Source of the DNA: Streptomyces sp. SAJ15
GTDB lineage: Bacteria; Actinomycetota; Actinomycetes; Streptomycetales; Streptomycetaceae
DNA: 64,000 bases
NCBI RefSeq assembly: GCF_007595705.1
Contig: NZ_NISY01000007.1
Coordinates: 186,001-250,000 of the forward strand
Direction of reading: 5' to 3'
Below, piece after piece: positions 1 to 8,486 of the stretch; the stretch's first letter is position 1; every line of letters begins with the position of its first letter. A program made the position numbers and the translations under genes. A model generated the notes under the pieces. The model saw only the letters and a program-made list of their open reading frames with translations, was not told the DNA's origin and searched no databases.

Positions 1-813
1 GAGATCTTCATGATCGGGGGCTTCGGCGCCCTCACCATCTACCTGGTGCTCCCCAGCGGCACCGCACTCGCCCTGGCACTCCCCCTCATGCTCATCGGGG
101 GCGTCATCGCGTCGATCGCCGTCGCCACAGCCGCCGAACGCTTCGCCTACCGGCCCTTGCGCAACGCACCCAGACTGGCCCCGCTGATCACCGCCATCGG
201 CCTGTCCATCGCCCTCCAGCAGCTCATCTGGGCCTTCTACCCCGACGCCAAGAAGGCCCGCACCTTCCCCCAGTTCGAAGGCAAGTCCATCGAGCTCCTG
301 GACAACCTGCACATCCAGCGCGGCGACCTCTTCCTGCTCCTCGCCGCCCCGATGTGCATGCTCGCCCTCGGCCTCTTCGTCTCCAAGAGCCGCTCCGGAC
401 GCGCCATGCAGGCCACCGCCCAGGACCCGGACACCGCCAAGCTCATGGGCATCGACACCGACCGCATCATCGTCATGGCCTTCGCCATCGGCGGCGCCTT
501 CGCCGCCGTCGCGGCCACCGCCCACGGACTCAAGTACGGCCAGATCAACTTCGAGATGGGCTTCATCGCGGGACTGAAGGCCTTCACCGCCGCCGTCCTC
601 GGCGGCATCGGCAACATCTACGGCGCCATGCTCGGCGGCGTGGTCCTCGGCTTCGCCGAAGCCCTCGCCATCCAGTACATCGAGGACATCCCCGGCATGG
701 CCCAGCTCGGCGGCGGCGCCTGGAAGGACGTCTGGGCGTTCACCCTGCTCATCGTCGTCCTGCTGGTCAGACCACAAGGTCTGCTCGGCGAACGCGTAGC
801 GGACCGGGCGTGA
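1..813 (+). CDS. livH: Branched-chain amino-acid ABC transporter permease LivH (5'-truncated by window edge)
   Basis: Inner-membrane permease of the LIV/HAAT family. With LivM it forms the channel that imports leucine, isoleucine, valine or related amino acids. The reading frame is open from base 1 (Glu-Ile-Phe-Met), matching the end of the conserved FAHGEIFM segment of LivH, so the true start lies upstream. About 270 residues are visible, with at least six hydrophobic segments, the EAA-like loop GRAMQATAQDPDTAKLMGI and the C-terminal LVRPQGLLGE signature of this permease family. It lies 13 bases ahead of livM in one operon; the binding protein LivK is expected upstream of the window. Confidence 0.93.
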   Translation, partial: EIFMIGGFGALTIYLVLPSGTALALALPLMLIGGVIASIAVATAAERFAYRPLRNAPRLAPLITAIGLSIALQQLIWAFYPDAKKARTFPQFEGKSIELLDNLHIQRGDLFLLLAAPMCMLALGLFVSKSRSGRAMQATAQDPDTAKLMGIDTDRIIVMAFAIGGAFAAVAATAHGLKYGQINFEMGFIAGLKAFTAAVLGGIGNIYGAMLGGVVLGFAEALAIQYIEDIPGMAQLGGGAWKDVWAFTLLIVVLLVRPQGLLGERVADRA

Positions 814-826
814 GGGAGGCACACCG

Positions 827-2566
827 ATGAGCACCAACACCACCAAGGACACCGCCACCACCACGGCGAGCGCCCAGCGCACCCCCCTGTGGCGCGCCCT
901 CACCCTCGCCGGCGGCCTCGCCACCGTCGCCAGCACCCTCCTCGCCTGGACCTACACCGACGAGTTCCCCGGCGACCTCACCTACTACTTCTCCCCCGCC
1001 GGACTCCAGGCGCTCACCCTCGTCGCCGGCCTCCTCACCACCCTCCTCGCACTCGCCTCCTACGACCTCAAGGGACTGCGCTGGCTGGCACCCGCCGGCA
1101 CCACCCGCGCCCTGCGAGCCAGCGCCCTCGGCGGCTTCGCCACCACCTGGTTCACGGTCATCGCCATCACCGTCGACCTCGGCGGCCTGGTCAACCTGGA
1201 GCCCGGCGGCTTCGTCGCCGCCCTCGCCTCCGCGCTCCCCGCCGTCACCGCCTTCCTCCTCCCCGACGACACCAGGACCCCGAAGCGCCCCCAGCGCCTC
1301 GCCCCCTGGATGGAGATCCTCCTGATCGTCGCCGCCTTCGCGATCGCCCTCCACGCGATCACCTACGGAGTCGGCATCGACGACGAGGAGAGCGAGGTCT
1401 TCATCGGCTACCTGATCACCGCCGGCTTCACCATCGCCGCGCTCTCCAGGGCCGGACTGATCAGCCGCCTCTCCGCGCTGACCGGCAACTACCGCACCGC
1501 CACCGCCGCCGCGGCCTTCGCCGCAGCCGCCGCCTTCCCCTTCACCCAGAGCGACGACCAGTACCTCCAGCTCGGCGTGAACATCCTCATCTTCGCGACC
1601 GTCGCCCTCGGACTGAACGTCGTCGTCGGCCTCGCCGGCCTCCTCGACCTCGGATACGTCGCCTTCCTCGGCGTCGGCGCCTACACCGCGGCCCTCGTCT
1701 CCGGCTCCACCGCCTCCACCTTCGACATCCAGTTCCCCTTCTGGGCCGCCGTCCTCACCGGCGCCCTCGCCGCACTCGTCTTCGGCGTCGTCATCGGTGC
1801 CCCCACCCTGCGACTCCGCGGCGACTACCTCGCCATCGTCACCCTCGGCTTCGGAGAGATCTTCCGCATCGCCGTCGGCAACCTCGACGGCGACTCCGGC
1901 CCCAACCTCACCAACGGCCCCAACGGCATCCCCAACATCCCCGACCTCGTCATCTTCGGATACGACTTCGGCGAGTCCCACACCATCGGCGGGTTCGAAC
2001 TCGGCTCCTTCGCCAACTACTACCTGCTGATGCTCCTCTTCACCATCCTCGTCGTCCTCGTGTTCAGCCGCGCCGGCAACAGCCGCATCGGCCGCGCCTG
2101 GGTCGCCATCCGCGAAGACGAGACCGCCGCCACCGCCATGGGCATCAACGGCTTCCGCCTCAAGCTCATCGCCTTCGCCCTCGGCGCCACCCTCGCCGGC
2201 GTCGCCGGCACCGTCTGGGCCCACGTCTCCTACACCGTCGTCCCCGAGCAGTACGTCTTCACCGGCCCCGTCGCCCCCAACTCCGCCTTCCTCCTCGCCG
2301 CCGTCATCCTCGGCGGCATGGGCACCATCGGCGGACCCCTCCTCGGCGCCGCACTGCTCTTCCTCATCCCCGAAAAGCTGACCTTCCTGGCGGACTACCA
2401 GCTGCTCGCCTTCGGACTCGCGCTCATCCTCCTGATGCGCTTCCGCCCCGAAGGACTGATCGCCAACCGGCGACAGCAACTCGAATACCACGAGACCGAC
2501 CAGCTCGACGTGCCCGAGAACGGCCTCCCCGAAGGAACCGTCAGCGTCACCAAGGCGGAGGCGTGA
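827..2566 (+). CDS. livM: Branched-chain amino-acid ABC transporter permease LivM (long form)
   Basis: Second channel subunit of the LIV importer, 579 residues. The C-terminal 350 residues carry the family core: NVVVGLAGLLDLGYVAFLGVG, the cytoplasmic loop SRIGRAWVAIREDETAATAMG, and the end MRFRPEGLIANRRQQ. The N-terminal 230 residues are an extra block with several predicted membrane segments that the roughly 330-residue E. coli LivM lacks; from memory, long forms are common in actinobacteria. The ATG follows GGGAGGCACACCG, a good ribosome binding site. It is translated in the same operon as livG, whose start is 5 bases beyond the livM stop. Confidence 0.93.
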   Translation: MSTNTTKDTATTTASAQRTPLWRALTLAGGLATVASTLLAWTYTDEFPGDLTYYFSPAGLQALTLVAGLLTTLLALASYDLKGLRWLAPAGTTRALRASALGGFATTWFTVIAITVDLGGLVNLEPGGFVAALASALPAVTAFLLPDDTRTPKRPQRLAPWMEILLIVAAFAIALHAITYGVGIDDEESEVFIGYLITAGFTIAALSRAGLISRLSALTGNYRTATAAAAFAAAAAFPFTQSDDQYLQLGVNILIFATVALGLNVVVGLAGLLDLGYVAFLGVGAYTAALVSGSTASTFDIQFPFWAAVLTGALAALVFGVVIGAPTLRLRGDYLAIVTLGFGEIFRIAVGNLDGDSGPNLTNGPNGIPNIPDLVIFGYDFGESHTIGGFELGSFANYYLLMLLFTILVVLVFSRAGNSRIGRAWVAIREDETAATAMGINGFRLKLIAFALGATLAGVAGTVWAHVSYTVVPEQYVFTGPVAPNSAFLLAAVILGGMGTIGGPLLGAALLFLIPEKLTFLADYQLLAFGLALILLMRFRPEGLIANRRQQLEYHETDQLDVPENGLPEGTVSVTKAEA

Positions 2567-2571
2567 CCCCG

Positions 2572-3464
2572 ATGACCGACCAGAACACCACCCCGGTCCT
2601 CCAGGCAGCCGGCGTCACCATGCGCTTCGGCGGACTCACCGCCGTACGCGGCGTCGACCTCACCGTCAACACCGGCGAGATCGTCGGCCTCATCGGACCC
2701 AACGGCGCCGGCAAGACCACCTTCTTCAACTGCCTCACCGGGCTCTACGTCCCCACCGAAGGCCAGGTCAGCTACCGCGGCACCGTCCTACCCCCCAAGC
2801 CCCACCTCGTCACCCAGGCCGGCATCGCCCGCACCTTCCAGAACATCCGGCTCTTCGCCAACATGACCGTCCTGGAAAACGTCCTCGTCGGCCGCCACAC
2901 CCGCACCAAGGAAGGACTCTGGTCCGCCCTCCTCCGCGGCCCCGGCTTCAAGCGCGCCGAAGCCGCCTCCACCGAACGCGCCATGGAACTCCTCGAGTTC
3001 ATCGGACTCGCCGGCAAAGCCGACCACCTGGCCCGCAACCTCCCCTACGGCGAACAACGCAAACTGGAGATCGCCCGCGCCCTCGCCAGCGACCCCGGAC
3101 TCCTCCTCCTCGACGAGCCCACCGCCGGCATGAACCCCCAGGAGACCCGCGCCACCGAAGAACTCGTCTTCGCCATCCGCGACCGAGGCATCGCCGTCCT
3201 CGTCATCGAGCACGACATGCGGTTCATCTTCAACCTCAGCGACCGCGTCGCCTGCCTCGTCCAAGGCCAGAAACTCATCGAAGGCACCGCCGAGGTCGTC
3301 CAAGCCGACGAACGCGTCATCGCCGCCTACCTCGGCACGCCCTTCGAAGGCGCGCCGGGCGCGGAAGAGGTCGCCGAGGTCGAAGCCGCCGAAGCCACCG
3401 CCCACGAGACGCCACAGAACGAGGCGCAGCACGACAGCACCACCCCACAGACGGAGGACGGACA

Positions 3465-3468
<4 letters not shown>
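2572..3468 (+). CDS. livG: Branched-chain amino-acid ABC transporter ATP-binding protein LivG
   Basis: Cytoplasmic ATPase of the LIV importer, 298 residues. It has Walker A GPNGAGKTTFF, the LivG-type Q-loop region ARTFQNIRLFANMTVLENVLVG, a signature-like NLPYGEQRKLEIARAL (in place of the usual LSGGQ), Walker B LLLLDEPTAGMNP and the switch histidine in VIEHDMRF. The ATG at 2572 is preferred because GGAGG lies 10 bases before it; a GTG at 2563 overlapping the livM stop is the alternative. The C-terminal 45 residues are acidic and Ala/Glu/Thr-rich, a tail outside the ATPase fold. The stop overlaps the livF start (GTGA), so the two ATPases are probably translationally coupled. Confidence 0.94.
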
Positions 3469-4181
<713 letters not shown>

Positions 4182-4199
4182 CCAGACCGACACGGAAAC

Positions 4200-4249
4200 G
4201 GGCGGGGGCCCGCACCACACGCCACGGCGCACGGTGCGGGCCCCCGCCC
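4200..4249. terminator. Bidirectional hairpin terminator between livF and the ANTAR regulator
   Basis: Perfect 17-bp inverted repeat: arm 4200-4216 (GGGCGGGGGCCCGCACC) pairs with 4233-4249 across a 16-base loop. It lies 18 bases after the livF stop and 7 bases after the stop of the convergent response-regulator gene. There is no T-tract, as is usual for Streptomyces terminators. Confidence 0.85.
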
Positions 4250-4256
4250 ACGTCGG

Positions 4257-4910
4257 CTACTGCTCCTTCGCGGCCTTCTTCTCCGCCGCCTTCTTCTCCT
4301 CCGCGTCCTCGATGACCGCCTCGGCCACCTGCTGCATCGACAGCCGGCGATCCATCGACGTCTTCTGGATCCAACGGAACGCGGCCGGCTCGGACAGCCC
4401 GTACTGCGTCTGCAGGACGCTCTTCGCCCGGTCGACCAGCTTCCGCGTCTCCAGCCGCTGCGCGAGGTCGGCGACCTCCCGCTCCAACGCCCTCAGCTCC
4501 GCGAACCGGGACACGGCCATCTCGATCGCCGGCACCACGTCGCTCTTGCTGAACGGCTTCACCAGATACGCCATCGCACCGGCGTCCCGCGCCCGCTCCA
4601 CCAGCTCGCGCTGCGAGAACGCGGTGAGCATCAGCACGGGCGCGATGCTGTCGGCGGCGATGCGCTCGGCGGCCGAGATCCCGTCCAGTACGGGCATCTT
4701 GACGTCGAGGATGACCAGGTCGGGCCGGTGCTCCCGGGCGAGCGCGACGGCCGTCTCCCCGTCGCCCGCCTCGCCGACGACGGAGTACCCCTCTTCTTCG
4801 AGCATCTCTTTGAGGTCGAGGCGGATCAGGGCCTCGTCCTCGGCGATGACGACGCGGGTGGTCTGCGGGGGGACGTGCGACTGTGCGTCGGCAGGCTCGG
4901 TGGTGCTCAC
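4257..4910 (-). CDS. pdtaR: ANTAR-domain response regulator (PdtaR family)
   Basis: Two-component response regulator that acts on RNA rather than DNA. Residues about 18-130 form a receiver domain with the acidic pair EDE, the phospho-acceptor Asp in LVILDVKMP, and the conserved T and K in LMLTAF and YLVKPF. A helical linker and a C-terminal ANTAR domain (about 140-200; ETRKLVDRAKSVLQ, AFRWIQKTSMDRR) follow. ANTAR proteins bind tandem hairpins and antiterminate transcription. The protein ends in a Lys/Glu/Ala-rich tail. GTG start with AAGGAG 4 bases upstream. Its histidine kinase partner is not in the window. Confidence 0.9.
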   Translation of the reverse strand: MSTTEPADAQSHVPPQTTRVVIAEDEALIRLDLKEMLEEEGYSVVGEAGDGETAVALAREHRPDLVILDVKMPVLDGISAAERIAADSIAPVLMLTAFSQRELVERARDAGAMAYLVKPFSKSDVVPAIEMAVSRFAELRALEREVADLAQRLETRKLVDRAKSVLQTQYGLSEPAAFRWIQKTSMDRRLSMQQVAEAVIEDAEEKKAAEKKAAKEQ

Positions 4911-4964
4911 AGGGCTCCTTGTTCCACGGGAGGTGCTGCCCCAGAGTACCTAGGTCCTGTATGT

Positions 4965-4992
4965 TTGAGTCACGAAGCGGCTAGACTAACCT
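4965..4992 (+). promoter_or_regulatory. Candidate promoter of the tRNA gene
   Basis: TTGAGT (4965-4970), a 16-base spacer and TAACCT (4987-4992) resemble a housekeeping-sigma promoter. Predicted transcription would begin just before the tRNA 5' end at 5006. Inference from sequence only; TAGACT at 4981-4987 is an overlapping alternative -10. Confidence 0.45.
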
Positions 4993-5005
4993 TCGGATTG
5001 CAGGG

Positions 5006-5079
5006 GCTCCGGTAGTCCAATCGGCAGAGACGATACCCTCAAAAGGTATTCAGTGTGGGTTCGAATCCCACCCGGGGCA
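5006..5079 (+). tRNA. tRNA-Leu, anticodon CAA, with a short (class I) variable arm
   Basis: A 74-base cloverleaf can be drawn. The acceptor GCTCCGG (5006-5012) pairs with CCGGGGC (5072-5078), with one T-G wobble. The D-stem is GTC/GAC, and the anticodon stem ATACC/GGTAT encloses loop CTCAAAA (anticodon CAA at 5040-5042). The T-stem GTGGG/CCCAC has loop TTCGAAT, and the discriminator base is A. CCA is not encoded. CAA reads the Leu codon UUG. The variable region is only 5 bases (TCAGT), whereas bacterial tRNA-Leu normally has a long variable arm, so aminoacylation identity is uncertain. Confidence 0.85.
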
Positions 5080-5188
5080 CTTTACCTTTAATTTCTAGAT
5101 CTCCAATCGTTTGGCGATCTTCACCCAGCAAGGTGAACACTCCTTCGATTCACCGCGAGGCGCCGTCAGGCCGGTCACACTCGCACCT

Positions 5189-5959
5189 GTGTATGACCTC
5201 GACGTGCGCAAGCACGCACTCGCACTCGTCAGCCAGGGCCGCAGTCTCAACTCCGTGAGTAAGGAGACCGGCATATCCCGGTCCGCCATACGCGCCTGGC
5301 GCATCAGGATCGAGCCCGCCGCCCGCACGGATGAATGCTCGATGTGCACGCCCGTCCCGCGCCCACCCACGGAGATCGAGGCATACGCCTATCTCCTCGG
5401 TCTCTACCTAGGCGACGGCTGCCTCAGCAGGCAGCCGAACGGCTGCTACGCCCTGCGCATCGCCTGCGCGAACGCATGGCCGGGGCTCATCGACGCCTGC
5501 CGGGAGGCGGTCAGGAGGGTGCGGCCGCAGAACAGGGTCTGCCTGGCCCGCAAGCAAGGCTGCGTGATGGTGACGAGCTACAGCCGCCACTGGCCGTGCC
5601 TCTTCCCCCAACACGGCCCCGGCAAGAAGCACGAGCGGGAGATCGCGCTGGAGCCCTGGCAGCAGCGCCTCGTCGACGCGCACCCCTGGGAGTTCATCCG
5701 GGGGCTCGTCCACTCCGACGGTTGCCGGATCACCAACTGGACCACGCGCATGGTGGGCGGGGAGCGCAAGCGGTACGAGTACCCGCGGTACTTCTTCACC
5801 AACAAGTCGGAGGACATCCTGCGGCTCTACGCGGACGCCCTCGACGCGGTCGGCGTCGAGTGGACGGTGACCCGCCGTGGGAAGGACCCCTTCAACATCT
5901 CGGTCGCCCGCCGCGACTCCGTCGCCCTCATGGACGAGCACATCGGGCCCAAGCACTGA
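5189..5959 (+). CDS. HTH protein with two LAGLIDADG-type motifs (homing-endonuclease-like)
   Basis: About 256 residues. Residues about 5-40 look like a Hin/transposase-type helix-turn-helix (KHALALVSQGRSLNSVSKET, then SRSAIRAW). Two LAGLIDADG-like helices follow: LLGLYLGDG with Asp 76 and FIRGLVHSDG with Asp 177, about 100 residues apart, the spacing expected for a single-chain two-repeat endonuclease. Each keeps the acidic residue that binds metal in active enzymes. The GTG at 5189 is chosen because the HTH begins there; an upstream TTG at 5111 has no ribosome binding site. It begins 109 bases after the tRNA and converges on pyk. Function is open: a free-standing homing endonuclease, or a domesticated regulator in the manner of WhiA. 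Confidence 0.7.
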   Translation: MYDLDVRKHALALVSQGRSLNSVSKETGISRSAIRAWRIRIEPAARTDECSMCTPVPRPPTEIEAYAYLLGLYLGDGCLSRQPNGCYALRIACANAWPGLIDACREAVRRVRPQNRVCLARKQGCVMVTSYSRHWPCLFPQHGPGKKHEREIALEPWQQRLVDAHPWEFIRGLVHSDGCRITNWTTRMVGGERKRYEYPRYFFTNKSEDILRLYADALDAVGVEWTVTRRGKDPFNISVARRDSVALMDEHIGPKH

Positions 5960-6004
5960 CCCGCCCGTCCACGGACCCGCCTGCCCACCGATCCGCCCGG
6001 AGGG

Positions 6005-7438
6005 CTACCGCGGCGTGTCGTCCTCGCCGATGTGGTGCACCCGTACCAGGTTGGTCGTCCCCGACATGCCGGGTGGGGAGCCGGCCGTGATGATGACCGT
6101 GTCGCCCTTGCGACAGCGGCCGATGCGGAGGAGTTCCTCGTCGACCTGGTCGACCATCTCGTCGGTGGTGCCGACCTTGGGGCCCAGGAGGGTTTCGACG
6201 CCCCATGTGAGGTTGAGCTGGGCGCGGGTGGCGGGTTCCGGGGTGAAGGCGAGGAGGGGGATGGGTGAGCGGTAGCGGGAGAGGCGGCGGACGGTGTCGC
6301 CGCTCTGGGTGAAGGCGACGAGGAACCTGGCGCCGAGGAAGTCGCCCATCTCGGCGGCGGCGCGGGCGACGGCTCCGCCCTGGGTGCGGGGCTTGCTGCG
6401 TTCGGTGAGCGGGGGCAGGCCCTTGGCGAGGATGTCCTCTTCCGCGGCGGCGACGATGCGGCCCATGGTCTTGACGGTCTCGACGGGGTGTTTGCCGACG
6501 CTGGTCTCGCCGGAGAGCATCACGGCGTCGGTGCCGTCGATGACGGCGTTGGCGACGTCGGAGGCTTCCGCGCGGGTGGGGCGGGAGTTCTCGATCATCG
6601 AGTCGAGCATCTGGGTGGCGACGATGACGGGTTTGGCGTTGCGTCGGGCGAGTTTGATGGCGCGCTTCTGGACGATGGGGACCTGTTCGAGGGGCATCTC
6701 GACGCCGAGGTCGCCGCGGGCGACCATGAGGCCGTCGAAGGCGTCGACGATGGCGTCGAGGTTGCGCACCGCCTGGGGTTTTTCGATCTTGGCGATGACG
6801 GGGACGTGGCGGCCTTCGTCGCGCATGACGCGGTGGACCTGGACGATGTCGTCGGCGTTGCGGACGAAGGAGAGGGCGATCATGTCGGCGCCGGTGCGGA
6901 GGGCCCAGCGTAGGTCTTCGACGTCTTTGTAGGAGAGGGCGGGGACGGAGACGGCGACGCCGGGGAGGTTGAGGCCCTTGTTGTCGGAGACGAGGCCGCC
7001 TTCGATGACGATGGTGTGGACGCGGGGGCCTTCGACGTCGGTGACTTCGAGGGTGACGCGGCCGTCGTCGACGAGGATGCGTTCTCCTTTGCGGACGTCG
7101 GCGGCGAGTCCTTCGTAGGTGGTGGAGCAGCCGTGGCGGTCGCCTTCGGTGTGTTCGACGGTGATGGTGAATTCGTCGCCGCGTTCAAGGAGTACGGGGC
7201 CTTCGCGGAATCGGCCGAGGCGGATCTTCGGGCCTTGAAGGTCTACGAGGATTCCGACGCTGCGGCCGGTCTCGTTGCATGCCTTGCGCACCCGCCGGTA
7301 GCGCTCTTCGTGTTCGACGTAGGTGCCGTGGCTGAGGTTGAAGCGGGCGACGTCCATGCCGGCTTCGACCAGTGCCTTGATCTGCTCGTACGAGTCGGTG
7401 GCGGGGCCCAGGGTGCAGACGATTTTTGCTCGGCGCAT
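6005..7438 (-). CDS. pyk: Pyruvate kinase
   Basis: Converts phosphoenolpyruvate and ADP to pyruvate and ATP, the last step of glycolysis. 477 residues, normal for the family. It starts MRRAKIVCTLGPAT, then shows the substrate loop FNLSHG, the signature region VIAKIEKPQAVRNLDAI with the catalytic Lys, MVARGDLGVEMP, and the C-terminal effector domain. The stop is 45 bases from the convergent HTH-LAGLIDADG gene. No ribosome binding site precedes the ATG; a TAGGCT box 6 bases upstream suggests a leaderless transcript. Confidence 0.97.
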   Translation of the reverse strand: MRRAKIVCTLGPATDSYEQIKALVEAGMDVARFNLSHGTYVEHEERYRRVRKACNETGRSVGILVDLQGPKIRLGRFREGPVLLERGDEFTITVEHTEGDRHGCSTTYEGLAADVRKGERILVDDGRVTLEVTDVEGPRVHTIVIEGGLVSDNKGLNLPGVAVSVPALSYKDVEDLRWALRTGADMIALSFVRNADDIVQVHRVMRDEGRHVPVIAKIEKPQAVRNLDAIVDAFDGLMVARGDLGVEMPLEQVPIVQKRAIKLARRNAKPVIVATQMLDSMIENSRPTRAEASDVANAVIDGTDAVMLSGETSVGKHPVETVKTMGRIVAAAEEDILAKGLPPLTERSKPRTQGGAVARAAAEMGDFLGARFLVAFTQSGDTVRRLSRYRSPIPLLAFTPEPATRAQLNLTWGVETLLGPKVGTTDEMVDQVDEELLRIGRCRKGDTVIITAGSPPGMSGTTNLVRVHHIGEDDTPR

Positions 7439-7444
7439 GGGTCG

Positions 7445-7450
7445 AGCCTA
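7445..7450 (-). promoter_or_regulatory. -10 element for leaderless pyk transcription
   Basis: On the minus strand TAGGCT ends 6 bases before the pyk ATG and matches the actinobacterial -10 pattern TAnnnT. No Shine-Dalgarno sequence lies between it and the ATG. The -35 region is weak. Confidence 0.45.
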
Positions 7451-7570
7451 TGACTTACCGGCTGGTAGAGAACCGTGTGGCGTCTACTGCCCAACGGCCT
7501 TTGCGTGAAGGGATATTGACAACTAATGAAACGTGCGTGGGGGTGCTCCGATGAGCACATGATGGAGGGG

Positions 7571-7594
7571 GCGAGGGCGGTGGTCCGCCCTCGC
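7571..7594 (-). terminator. Hairpin after the SIMPL-domain gene
   Basis: Perfect 10-bp arms GCGAGGGCGG (7571-7580) and CCGCCCTCGC (7585-7594) around a 4-base loop, 11 bases beyond the stop of the leftward SIMPL gene. Confidence 0.75.
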
Positions 7595-7605
7595 TCGCGG
7601 TGGTC

Positions 7606-8319
7606 TCACAGCTGCGGTGGGGTCATCGTGAAGCGGGCGTTGACCTGGGCGTATACCTGCTGTCGCTGGGGTTCGAGGTCGAGTGCGGGCGCGGTTTCGG
7701 GGGTGGTGGCGCCGGCGAAGGCCATGCGGGCGGGGGCTGCGGCGCGTGCGGCGGGGAAGGGGGCGTAGCCGTCCACATCCTGGTCGGCGAGTTCGACGAG
7801 GGCGAGGAGGTGGGCGCCGAGGGCTTCGGCGTATTCGCGGGCTCGTTGTACGGCGTCGTGGACGGCTTGGCGGCGTGCGGCGCGGTGGGCGGGTGAGTCG
7901 GGGCGGAGTGCCCACCAGGGTCCGTCGACGCGGGTGAGTTCCTGGTCGGCGAGGCGGGTGGTGAGTTCGCCGAGTGCGGTGAAGTCGGTGAGGGTGGCGG
8001 TGGTGTGGATGGTGCCGTGGTAGGCGCGGACGCGTTCGTGGCGGCCTTTGGTGGTGAGGTGGGGGGTGAGGGTGAAGGCGCTGGTTTCTCGGGTGTGGAT
8101 GGCTTGGGCGTAGGTGTCGAGGAGTTTTTGGGTGTCCTGGTTGCGGCGGGTGAGGTCCTGGAGTGTGGTGCGGCGGTCGGTGCCGCGGGCGGTGACGGTG
8201 ATCTGGATGCGGGCGATTTCGGGGTCGACGTCGAGGTGGGCTTCGCCGCGGACGGTGAGGCGGGGGGTGTCGGGGGTGCCGTAGGGCGGGGTGGTGGGTG
8301 GGTGTGGGGGTTGGGTCAT
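7606..8319 (-). CDS. SIMPL (DUF541) domain protein
   Basis: 237 residues of the SIMPL/DUF541 family. The start of the domain is recognisable (TVRGEAHLDVDPEIARIQIT, typical of the paired beta strands that open this fold), followed by a long helical centre (RRTTLQDLTRRNQDTQKLLD) and a second domain half with DAVQRAREYAEALGAHLLAL. No signal peptide is visible; the N-terminus is Pro-rich and probably cytoplasmic. Family members form oligomeric barrels of unclear function. GAAGGAG upstream supports the ATG at 8319. It stands alone between pyk and the divergent nucleotidase gene. Confidence 0.75.
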   Translation of the reverse strand: MTQPPHPPTTPPYGTPDTPRLTVRGEAHLDVDPEIARIQITVTARGTDRRTTLQDLTRRNQDTQKLLDTYAQAIHTRETSAFTLTPHLTTKGRHERVRAYHGTIHTTATLTDFTALGELTTRLADQELTRVDGPWWALRPDSPAHRAARRQAVHDAVQRAREYAEALGAHLLALVELADQDVDGYAPFPAARAAAPARMAFAGATTPETAPALDLEPQRQQVYAQVNARFTMTPPQL

Positions 8320-8438
8320 GGGTGGTGGCTCCTTCGGTGGGGCGTGTGAGGGCTATCTGATCGAAACCTTTCGAGGGTGTCGCGGGGTGTGGCGGGTGCG
8401 CCAGAATCTACGCGCGTTATGCATGCGACTTGGCATGT

Positions 8439-8460
8439 GTTCGACGCGTGTTCGTTCGGC
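8439..8460 (+). promoter_or_regulatory. Possible PHO box (two 11-nt direct repeats)
   Basis: GTTCGACGCGT (8439-8449) is followed immediately by GTTCGTTCGGC (8450-8460), two GTTC-led units in exact 11-base register, as in Streptomyces PhoP-binding PHO boxes (consensus core GTTCACC). The match is partial, especially in the first unit. It ends 26 bases before the start of a secreted phosphoesterase, the kind of gene PhoP controls. Confidence 0.35.
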
Positions 8461-8486
8461 ATCTGTTGACTACAGGGGAGTAGAGA

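Noticed and set aside
767..2491. 574-residue minus-strand open frame opposite livM
   Set aside because: Gly/Glu/Asp/Val-only composition is the antisense shadow of a GC-rich gene; livM is clearly real on the plus strand.
5111..5188. TTG start at 5111 for the HTH-LAGLIDADG protein
   Set aside because: No ribosome binding site, and the extra 26 residues carry no pattern; the HTH begins at the GTG 5189.
5006..5959. Group I intron hosting the LAGLIDADG gene in the tRNA
   Set aside because: The tRNA folds as one uninterrupted 74-base molecule and the endonuclease-like gene lies wholly outside it.
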